This document shows positions 52,846-62,000 of a stretch of DNA of 64,000 nt, piece by piece. The notes beneath the pieces are model-generated. The model had not been told where the DNA came from. It made no database searches and saw only the letters and a program-made list of their open reading frames with translations. The stretch is from Scatophagus argus. Lineage: Eukaryota > Chordata > Actinopteri > Scatophagidae. The first letter of the stretch is position 1. The number at the start of each line of letters is the position of its first letter. Made by a program: the position numbers and the translations under genes. The stretch spans positions 16,534,501 to 16,598,500 of the forward strand of contig NC_058496.1 in assembly GCF_020382885.2 (NCBI RefSeq), in the 5' to 3' direction.

Positions 52846-53535
52846 TGCATTTACAATGAGTCACATGTCTTCTCGAACACAAAAGGGTCACTGCTGGCAT
52901 AGGAACAACCAAACAGAGAATTATCACCAACTCTGCATTCAATCACCTCAGCTTTAAATATCCCTATAGTATCTTTGAGCTAAATGTTTTTTGTTTTACA
53001 GAAATATTCTTTTAGTTTTCTAAGAAAAATTATGAAAAGCTCGAGGACTTTTTTTCTTCTTTTTAAGGACACCTGTACATATCCAGTTTAACAAAAACTT
53101 GCTTTCCAGCAGCTATGAGAGTGTTTCCGTGGCTGTCAGCCACCTGTGCGTTAAATGTATGGGAAAAAGTGATAAGAGAACAGATGCTCCGTGGTTTCTG
53201 TGGACACCCAAAGACACCTGATGTGGAAGAAACTATAAAATACAAAGGCAAGGGCCCTTGAAAAATCCAAAACAGTCTAACAATTAAGACTACAGCAAAA
53301 GAATAATATGCAGACCAGTTGTCTAACCAGGGATCTACTTCTCGGGTTATAAAGAATTTTTGAAATGAAAAAACAGCAAGAAAACAGTAAGAAAAATCCA
53401 TCACAGGATTGCACCGCTCCCCCATAGGAACGTGCCATGGTTTTGTCCACCCTGAGAAATTGTCCAAGTGGATGAAAAGGTTGCTTATTGTTAATAATAA
53501 CTTTAGGACTCAAAGATCCTAATTTGTCACGAAAA

Positions 53536-55315
53536 ATGTGGGCCTTCTTGGTGCTCACTCTTGCCCTCACTGTCATTGCATCCGACGCTAACAAGGACAC
53601 TGCTGTTGAAGAGAAGCTTGTTATATCCAAGGCTAAACTGCTGGTGAGTACACACAGAGATAAGATTTCATCAGGATATTTTGTCATGTCCATAAAATGT
53701 TCAGAACGCTACACTATTGGTAGAGAGTCTTACATTAAATATGCACATGGAAAGAGGACAGGGGACACAGTGCCAGCATTCAGCAAGCAAATGGGAAAAT
53801 GAGTAAGATGAGGGATAAGCCAAGTGTTGTCATGTCAGTATGTATTCTGCTGAGATACGAAACCTATTCCTGGCACCTTTGATCACACAAAGAGCGAAGC
53901 GTGCACAATGCAATTTGTCATGCTGTTTCAACAACTGTCTGTTCTCATCCCTGCAGGCTCCCAGTGTGGTCGGATGAGGCATAAAGAAGATGCCCGAGCT
54001 CCATCATTTTCTCATGGAGCGCTGGGCTTTATAGTATCCTCGTTCTGGTGTTTTAAGGCTTTTTTGGTTAAGACCTGACTTTTCCAAAAAAGCCTCCCAG
54101 ATTTTCTCACGACCTCTTTCATAAACAAAACAGTCTTCCTAGCATGTTGCCAGCACCAGTGCCAGCTCTGTGAGATTTCCAAAACTGTTGCTCTTCCAAG
54201 TTGAAATTATGTTGAGGGAGTCTAAAAATGGCAAAACGAATGTTGTGTGTGTTTTATTCTCCGCTACCTACCCATTGTTTCCCTTGATATGTTCCTCCCG
54301 TGTGTAGCCACAACTTGGAATATGATTCATCGGAGGAGAAGGATCCCCGTCTGATATTCTATAACGAAAAGGACGAGGTTGTAAAGGTGAGATGTGAGTT
54401 CAGGGTTCTTTTACTCATCCGCCTTGTGATAGGGCTTATCTGGGGAACGCCAGAATGTCAAGACAGATTCATGTAGGGAAGTTTTAATACTGCAGCGTTT
54501 GATACAAGATCCTCTGTCAGATATGAAGTCAGACGTGTGCTTGAAACAGTGAGACAGAGTTACCAAAGAAAGAGGGAGTGTAAGAAAGTGTATAAATAGG
54601 CTTTCTAACAGCAGAGCAATATTTTTGTACTGAAACAGCATAGTTGGTATGATTGCTGATATGAATTCAGTGTTTCCCACACACTTTATTTCTGTCAGTG
54701 TGAAAAAACCCTGAACCTCCATTTAGGCCAACATTTGCCAATAAAACCCTGCACTGAAACCAATGATTTCTTTAACGTGAGCCTCTTCTAAACACAAGAG
54801 AGTCACTGCTGTGATTTACAAGTAAGCTGCTCACACACTTTACTGCTTCCTTGAGGTTTTTACCTTTAATTTTCCTTGGTAGAGATTATACAGAAGTTTT
54901 TCTTTTGTCACATTGAGGGCGTAATGTTTGTTGTTTTCATTTCTTGTTTCATAATGAAGATGCCCTTTGAGACAGAAGTTTAACTTAAACATTTATTTCT
55001 GAGACTAAATTATTGAACAAATAGATGAAAACAAATGTGCTGGAGGAACCACTCTATCAGGAGTGACTGAACAAGTTTTAATAAAAATCCAATTCTGGCA
55101 AAGCAAATGAATGCATCAGTGTGTGTGTGTGCGTGTGTGTGCTTGTGCGTGTCTCCTTCCTGACACATCAGACTGTTCCTGTGAAGAAAATGAAGGCAGA
55201 CGAGATCAGCAGCCTGCTAGACTCACTGGGTTTCTACAAGAGGTCCCAGAAAGGGGAAGAAGTGCCAGAGGAGTTCCAGCATTTCCCCCTGCACGCCCCC
55301 AGGGACGAGCTGTGA
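53536..55315 (+). CDS. SELENOE: Selenoprotein E / fish 15-kDa selenoprotein (4 exons, 135 aa, one Sec)
   Basis: SELENOE (Fep15) is the fish member of the SELENOF/SELENOM thioredoxin-like family of the endoplasmic reticulum; its exact redox substrate is unknown. Exons: 53536-53643, 53957-54033, 54308-54386, 55172-55315; phases 0, 2 and 0 join into one frame if the TGA at 53975-53977 is read as selenocysteine (residue 43, context PSVVG-Sec-GIKK). Residues 1-17 form a signal peptide (MWAFLVLTLALTVIAS). The family-typical KKMPELHHFLMER and YHNLEYDSSEEKDPRL follow, then a Thr-Val-Pro stretch, DEISSLLDSLGFYKR and a C-terminal RDEL, an ER-retention signal. The protein has no cysteine at all, unlike SELENOM and SELENOF, which pair Sec with a nearby Cys. 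A SECIS element lies in the 3'UTR. An annotation that treats TGA as stop would miss or truncate this gene. An upstream in-frame start is possible, but this Met begins the signal peptide. Confidence 0.92.
53975..53977 (+). other. SELENOE: Selenocysteine-encoding TGA codon
   Basis: This TGA lies in frame inside exon 2, flanked by conserved-looking coding sequence on both sides. Only reading it through keeps exons 1 to 4 in a single frame that ends at RDEL. The SECIS element at 55349-55425 supports recoding. Confidence 0.9.
54034..54307 (+). other. SELENOE: Probable U12-type (minor spliceosome) intron of SELENOE
   Basis: The donor reads GTATCCTCG, which matches the U12 donor consensus (A/G)TATCCTT at seven positions and is unlike the GTAAG/GTGAG donors of the neighbouring introns. 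A branch-site match, TCCCTTGAT at 54280-54288 (consensus TTCCTTRAY), lies about 20 nt before the AG. There is no long polypyrimidine tract at the 3' end. The reading frame requires this splice, which joins TA to C to make a Tyr codon. Confidence 0.65.
55119..55148. repeat. (TG)n microsatellite before SELENOE exon 4
   Basis: GTGTGTGTGTGCGTGTGTGTGC ends about 25 bp before the exon 4 acceptor region. Confidence 0.8.
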
Positions 55316-55348
55316 CGACACCTTGTGGCCAAACACTGCTGCTGCACC

Positions 55349-55425
55349 CCGGCCGCATAAATGACGAGTGGGGCCCCAAGGCCAAAACGATAAGCCAGGC
55401 GCCATTCTGAGAACTCGGTGGCTGG
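55349..55425 (+). promoter_or_regulatory. SELENOE: SECIS element (form 2) in the SELENOE 3'UTR
   Basis: This is the RNA hairpin that directs Sec insertion. Helix I pairs CCGGCC (55349-55354) with GGCTGG (55420-55425). The quartet uses ATGA at 55361-55364 and TGA at 55408-55410. Helix II pairs 55366-55374 with 55399-55407, with one G-G mismatch. The invariant unpaired AA is at 55378-55379, 13 nt after ATGA. A short extra helix, GGC 55380-55382 with GCC 55394-55396, makes it form 2. All elements have the spacing expected for eukaryotic SECIS. It begins about 35 nt past the stop codon. Confidence 0.88.
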
Positions 55426-55479
55426 GTACTGCATGCAGCATGTTAGTCATCGCTGTCACTTTGTTTATATATTGAATTA

Positions 55480-55485
55480 AATAAA
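55480..55485 (+). promoter_or_regulatory. SELENOE: SELENOE poly(A) signal
   Basis: AATAAA lies 165 nt after the stop and about 55 nt after the SECIS element. This gives a compact 3'UTR that ends well before the TMEM17 start. Confidence 0.7.
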
Positions 55486-56056
55486 CAAAAAGCTGTAAAA
55501 CACCACAAAAATGATTGATTAATTGAAGTGTTAAATGTGCCTGATGTCTGCATTTAATGGGCTACTAGTTGCATGGAATGGTATATATTACAATTGCAGT
55601 ATGTGCAATTTGAATACGTCTTATCAGTATGAGAGAACACAATATACACATGTGGGTAAAGTTAGGAAAGACTGGCTTTTTTCTTTGATGAAAATAAGTT
55701 TTTCTGGTTTTTATTTTGGCCCCTCCCTGCACAGCTTAAATATCTGCTGAATTCTCTAATTAGATAAACAAATATACTGATCATCATAAATGAGGACTAA
55801 CTTCTAACAACCTGCCATGCTGCTGCCTCAGCCTAATCCTCAGCCTGCTTCCCTTCACTATAATCTGATTAGCAGTGGTGTCTGCCAGCACGCGTCTGTG
55901 TGTGTCCATTTGTATCTCTGCCTCCGTGCACTTGTGTACCCGTGTGACTTAAACACAGCAAGGATTAGCAGTAGACACAAAGGGACACAAGCACAGTTTT
56001 GGACTGTTGCACTTCCTGACTCCTTGGCTTGGTCATGGTCACCAGTTCTACCCACA

Positions 56057-58820
56057 ATGCCTGTGTTTTACTCACCGGTTCCCGAGAACCTGCAGATGGG
56101 TCTGGCCTATATGGGAGGCTCTGTGTTCACCAACAACAGGACGGCAGACAGCGACTTCAGCAGGGAGCAGGAGGACACCTCTGGTTGGTTACCACAGACT
56201 GCTCACAGCTATGTTGTATATATGGTGTAGTTTACCGCTGTACAACGCAGAATAACATTTTATAACACATTATTATATAGTCTAGTGATTACATACATGG
56301 AAAATTATGACTGAAACAAATTCTGAGATGATATAATTGAGTGTGAGGGGTAGACAAAATAATGTAAATGTGCCACAAAAAGTACTTTAACTTTGCAGTC
56401 AATCGCCATTGTAAACAGACATTTCCAAGTTCTTGTAGAAATGCTATGTTTGAGTGATTTTTTTAAAATTAATTACTTGTTTTATGTTGATTCCCTGGCC
56501 CTACAAGTCCTGCTAACTGACAATGATCCTCCATTGCAGTGCATGTGATTGCAATTAGGATAAATAATAGGTTAAGTACCTTCTCATGAGTGTGTGTGTG
56601 AGTTTGCAATACACTGACAGAGCCTTTATTACATGCAGCTGTCTGCTATGATAAGTATTGTGCAAGGAAAATATTATTTTTACTTGTAACACTAGCAAAA
56701 TGTGGATGTAATGAGTGTTTACACACTCTTGCTAATTTTCTTGCAGTGGTCAACGAGTTGGCCTCCCACCTCCCCCTGCAGATGCTGCTGTATTTCAACA
56801 TGTTTTATTTTCCCTGTTGGTGGTTTTCTGCTGTTTTCATGCTGGAAGTAAAGGTTAGTCGGTGATCTACATTTACACAGAATAGATCCCTCATGTTTCT
56901 CTTGGTCCATAGCAACGATTAAAGAAAGATAGATTAATTAGATTAGATTTTGGTTCTAATATGCTCTGGGTTCACACTGACATGTACAGGAAACAGAAAT
57001 TGTAACAAGGAAATCACAACAATTCATTCACAAGGAACTCATTCGGTGGAAAGTTTTGATGACCGTTCATGTTGTGTCATTAGTGTCAGATATGGACAAA
57101 CATCATTTGTGCTGTGCTTCACTGCACTAAAAGTTTTTACACAATTAAAGATAAAAAGTATACCCAAACATATGAAAATAATATTTAATGGGGATTTTAA
57201 TGTGTTCAGAAGCTACAGAGGTTGTGTTAAATCCAGTCTCCAGCAAAATCAAAAAACTTTGACTTTGGTGCTGGCTAGTGGTGGTAGCATAAAACCCCCC
57301 TCAGATCAAACTAGAAAATTAATAAACTGAAAGCAACAAAAACAGCAGATTGGACCACCATTCACTGAGAGTATCTCTTCTTTCTGTAAATCCAAACTGC
57401 TGCCATCAAATCATTTCAAAGAATCACCTTATACTTGTGTCCGTGTTGTTAGGTACACTATATAGGCAAAAGTATTGGGACACGTGATCCTTACACTAAA
57501 AAGGATTTTAATGACATTGCATTCTAAATACATGGACATTCATATGGAATTGGTCCCACAAAGTTGGAAGCATAGCTTTGTCCAAAATGTCTTGGAATGC
57601 TGAAACATTAAGACTTCCCTTCACTGGAATTAAGGGGCCCAACCCCTGAAGAACAGCCCCATGAAGAGGTGTGCCTGGACACTTTTATTCAGTGTGTACT
57701 GTACATTTGGCCACAGAATAGTACAGAGTTTCAAGTCCTGTGAGCTGCAAATGAAAAGATGTTTTCATAGCTTCCTGACATACTAACATTGCAGTTCTGC
57801 ATTATTTCCAGTTCTATTATCTTCCCGGGTATTACCAGGCTCTGCTCATAACCGGAATGATCCTCCTCACGGTCATTGAAGTGGTCCGACTTTATCTGGG
57901 TTACATTGGTAACCTTAAAGAAAAGGTAATTCTAACCAACATCCTCTTTGAAGTGCACCGCAGAGCTCTTTTATGGACCCATCTCCTGAATAACACAGCA
58001 GAGGAAGTGACTGCTTAGGTATTCTGCCAGTGTGTGTAAACAATTAGCTTTTGGCAGCAACTGTCTATTGAGTGTGTGTGTGTGTGTGTGTGTGGACACG
58101 TATTCCTGTAGTTGTGGGGACAAAAATCTGTTTACATAGTCACATTGTGAGGACCCTCCTTACATATGGACATAAAATGCAAGTCCCCACAACGTAAATC
58201 ACTGAATATTAGGGTGAAGACTTGCTTTGAAGTCAGGTTAAGGTTAAGGTTAGGATTAGGATTAGGCAAGTAATATTTATTATTATGGTTAGGTGGTGGT
58301 TAAGCCTCCAGGAAATGTAAGTCTGTGTAATGTCTCCAAAAGTGATGGAAACACGACTGTGTGTGTGTGTGTGTATGGACATGCAGGACTGTCTGTGCTG
58401 TCATGTGGATACAAGTGCAGCACTTTATGACTGCTCTATCTTTGCATCGCCTCCATCCACCAACCCAAATTCTCTCCCCACTTCCCTTCCTATCATCAGG
58501 TGCCAGAGCTGGCAGCCTTCTGGCTCCTGTCTTTCATGTTCCAGCTGCCAGTGCTGCTGTTCTTCCTGACCGATGAAGGAATTATCATCCTGCCTCTAGA
58601 GAGGGCTGTTCACTCCCTCTACCTCCTCTTCCTGCTTGCCCAGATCCTGGCCTCCTTCTTGGCACTCAGGACCATGACCCGGAAGCTCACCCTGCTCTTC
58701 CATCTGCGCCAGTTTGGCAAGGTGGAGAGCTTGCGCCATGCAGGCATGAGCCCTGTCTATGGGCTGCCCTACCACCGCAGCGTACTACCCATGTCACCCA
58801 CCCATGATATGTACCATTAA
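56057..58820 (+). CDS. TMEM17: Transmembrane protein 17 (4 exons, 222 aa)
   Basis: TMEM17 belongs to the ciliary transition-zone (MKS/B9) complex that gates membrane proteins into cilia. Exons: 56057-56183, 56747-56853, 57812-57925, 58500-58820; phases 1, 0 and 0 join into 666 coding nt plus stop. Family matches recalled from human TMEM17: VF-NNRT near the N terminus, LPLQMLLYFNMFYFPCWW, YY-ALLITGMILLTVIEVVR with LYLGYIGNL, VPELAAFWLLS, LPLE-A, FLALRTM and FHLRQF. Four membrane spans are visible at about residues 56-76, 86-107, 119-140 and 154-174, with a cytoplasmic C-terminal tail. The tail after about residue 190 is unlike the human one. Teleosts have tmem17a and tmem17b copies, and I cannot say which this is. 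An open frame extends upstream of the chosen Met in microsatellite-like sequence; I treat that as 5'UTR. Confidence 0.93.
57456..57710 (-). mobile_element. Deleted Tc1-like remnant in TMEM17 intron 2
   Basis: It starts TACACTATATAGGCAAAAGT with a Tc1-type terminal repeat. It then continues with the reverse complement of the transposase segment seen at 50340-50445 (shared AAAATGTCTTGGAATGCTGA and the TTCACTGGAAT region). The right end near 57690-57710 is a poor copy of the terminal repeat. Only about 250 bp remain and nothing can be coded. The transposase sense is on the minus strand, opposite to the other copy. Confidence 0.75.
58065..58375. repeat. Teleost repeat with telomere-like core in TMEM17 intron 3
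   Basis: A (GT)n tract (58073-58093), a GTGAGGACC and AAGTCCCCACAA segment, a degenerate GGTTAA/GGATTAG run (58230-58266) and a closing (GT)n tract (58360-58374) form a unit I recall as a common percomorph repeat. The TTAGG-like core is not true telomeric TTAGGG. Confidence 0.6.
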
Positions 58821-58985
58821 AGTAAATCCATTTTCTATCAGCCCTACACATTAAGATATTTTCATATTAGATATGTTTAATTTACTGTATTTTGTTTACT
58901 AAAGGTGCATTATGTGCTGAATGCCTGAGAATGAATGGCAGTTTGTTACTTTCAATCGCCTTTGGCATTGAGAGCATATTTTTAA

Positions 58986-58991
58986 AATAAA
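58986..58991 (+). promoter_or_regulatory. TMEM17: TMEM17 poly(A) signal
   Basis: AATAAA lies 166 nt after the stop. A second AATAAA follows at 59013-59018, so either may be used. Confidence 0.65.
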
Positions 58992-59018
58992 GGTTATTGT
59001 TTTATAAAAGAAAATAAA

Positions 59019-62000
59019 TGGTTGGTGTCATTCTATATGTATTGTGACTGGATTGCATCCTGGTATTTCAAGACCAGTGCAGAAATGTATGTGCGTGCCA
59101 TATAATCTTGTATGACTTCTTATCGCTGGTGTAAAATGATGTAAGCTGTTGATGTTTTTATTTTTTTAAAGAGAAAAAACATCACTTTAGCTCCACTTTA
59201 AATGTCAAAACCTTATACCCTGCGAGTCAAACTGTCACAGTGTGACATGCCTTACAGGGTAACAGAGCAAAAGATGCCATCAAACAACAAAATGAGCTCT
59301 GAAATATAAGGTAATGCATTGCCAGCAGCTACTTTTATCAAACAGAGTTAAAGGGGTTTTCATTTTTTTCTCATAATGATGATGGATGATTCAGGCTGGA
59401 GTGCAGGTGAAACAGAATTGTTTCACAGAGGCAGATTTAATTATTTGCTCATGAGAAAAGATTAGGGTTTCCCAGGGATAAAGTAACCTGTTATTTTGCT
59501 TCTGGAAGGAACAAGACCAAACGTCCAATTATTCCAATTTATCTTTAAAAGTATACTGTATGCTATCACCCTCACTGCTGAGGAGAAGTGGGATGTAGGA
59601 AGCAAATTTCTTCAGGCTTGTGAAGTGAAAGAGTTTAAATCTAACTGCAGCAGAAAATGTGTTAAATATTTATGACCACACAGTGGCAGTCAGCGACCAA
59701 AAGAGGGATGGGGAGCGCTTGACAGTGCAGCAAAGTCCAATGAGAAGAGATTATCATGCAGCACATGTCCTGGTCAGGAAACCTTCTGGCAGCACAATAA
59801 AGGTTAGGCATGTCCACACTTCCGCATGATGTATTATTTGGTCATCTATAACTCATGTCATGTCTACATGAAAAACTGATTTCATGTTTTGTTGCCTACA
59901 TCTATTTTCCCTCTGTTTGGATATACATATACTGTGGCTACTGTTTATGTCACACCTCTTTAGCACCAGCTCCAGATTGTTTGGTGCTTTTCCTGTTCAG
60001 AAATTATTTAGACTAAGTTGTCAACAAGCTGCTTATTTGAGAGACACACACACACACAGTTTCTGTGATACAGCATGTTTACTCCGCTGTACACTGAGAA
60101 AAGCAGTAAGCTGCAGTGGCTGCTGTACTGATTCACAGAGAGAAAAAAAAATAGAAGAAAATAAAAAAAAAAAAAACGTTTAGAGAGGAGGATGTAATGA
60201 ATGCTCACCACTTGATGTAGTGGGTGTCCAATAGCTAAATGTGAGGTTGTGGCAAAGGAGAAACATTTTGAAAACCTACATCTTTTAGCTTTTCTGTGTG
60301 TGTTTCTACTGGTTAAAATCTGGAAACTAAGAGATTTGAAACAAGTGTACCTCCACTTAATTGGCCGATTGGCACCAAACACATGAAAGGTTTTACATGA
60401 TGCTTATAACCTCAATTAAACAATGCTCCACGTGTCTTGAATTTTACTTGTGTGACCTTGAGGAGTGGAAAAAACTGCCACCATGATTAAGCAGCTTGAT
60501 ATGGTGCTCCTAGCACAAAAATAGAAGTAAAGAAACCAATGCTAACAACACCAGACAAACAGCAGTTTACTTTAGTGTTTTTTAAATTCTGTTAGATTCT
60601 GTTAGATTTTGTATTTAGTATACGTCAAGCAAGCAAAATCTTTGACTTTGCCCTCTACAGTGTGCACATAGAATTGATACATGCCCATACTTGCACATAT
60701 TTTTTTTTTCCTGAACGTTATGATATATTCATTTGGCAGAAAATAAGACCTCAGTTTATTGTCTGATTCTTTCCCATTTTTTCAACTCTTTGAGCTTACT
60801 CCCCTCATGATTCTGTTCACCTGCCTGCCCAGCTGCACCTCATCACTCATTAGCTCTTCCCAGTTTATATATAGAGGGTGGTTTTAAGCGGCTGTTTTCC
60901 ACACTTTGTTTTCTGCCTCTGCTTGTAGTTTCTGATTATTTCTGAGGGTATCCACTCCAGCTTATCATGTGTAGACACTGCAACATGAATAACCATCTTA
61001 AAAGGAAAAACAAGAACCATGCTTTAACAAGGCTCAGTTGAATGATCACAGTGCAAATCAGAGATAGATTTGGCTTCAACAGTGAAAAAATGCCTCAAAA
61101 AATCTGCAGAATTCTTTAAATGATTACCACACTAACTCCGAGACCCTGAAATCCAACTAGACCATGACTGAGTAGGAGCTGATCCTGGCGCCTACATGTG
61201 CTTCTTTTTGAATCAGATTTTAAAAGGAAGTCTACCATGTTACTTAACACTCCGTAAAGTTTGATTTACACCACACAACAGGAAGAGTCGTCGAACTGTT
61301 TGTATTTTTGACTAGTCGTTCAGTGCAAACAGAGCTAAAGCTGTCTCATAATGGCAGATGTTCAAACAAGTGAAGAGCTCATGGAAAAGTCACTTTCAGC
61401 ATGTTTATCCTCTTCAGTAAAGCCAAACAGAAAACAAACACCCACAGACAGACGCCAACAAAAGGAGGCAATTCTGAGAAACACTAGCTGTACTTAAGCT
61501 GTAGGCATCAGATGCAGCTATGGTACTCCAAACCTTGTTCTCATTTGCTAACAGTAATTATACCAAGAAGCCACAATTATTGTGTGTGTATTTATTTGCT
61601 AAACAGAACAACAGAAATCTGGTTATCACGTACCAAAAAAGAAATAAAAGTCCTAGTGTCGACTCGAGCTTGTATCCTTGAGTCACACTAGCCTGACAGT
61701 AGTCTTTATTCGAGCATTGCTTTCCTCTTGATATACTTCAGCTTCTCCTGTATCCAGTTTTATTAAGTATGAACTCTATCAGGTGATGGGGAGGAAGAAG
61801 ATTAACCAGTTGGTGGTGAAAAAAGGAATAGAAATTCCCCCTGGAGACACAGTGGTCACATCCAAACCGGCTGCTCGCACCTTTCTCCTCATCAAATTGC
61901 CTTTCTTTGGTGGAGTGTGGTGAATAATGGCCTCGGATAACCTGAGGACATATGTTCTCTATCTCGCTAAACATCTTGTTTGCCTCATGCTTTTTAGCAT

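Larger units (their letters stand above)
44936..53535. other. Intergenic between SCARF2 and SELENOE
   Basis: No gene can be supported. The stretch contains two fragments of one teleost repeat (50005-50215 and 52735-52845), a broken Tc1 element (50325-50722), CAT and GAAA tracts, a CTCF-like motif near 52390, and several exon-like open frames of doubtful value (45133-45302 minus, 47540-47917 plus, 53063-53467 minus). Those are treated as hunt items, not genes. Confidence 0.5.

Noticed and set aside
53488-53802. Reading SELENOE exon 1 as a single 104-codon gene with an upstream Met
   Set aside because: The signal peptide starts at the Met at 53536 and a clear GTGAGT donor ends the exon at 53643; beyond it the protein character is lost.
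58230-58266. Interstitial telomeric repeat
   Set aside because: The units are GGTTAA and GGATTAG, not TTAGGG, and lie inside a dispersed repeat.
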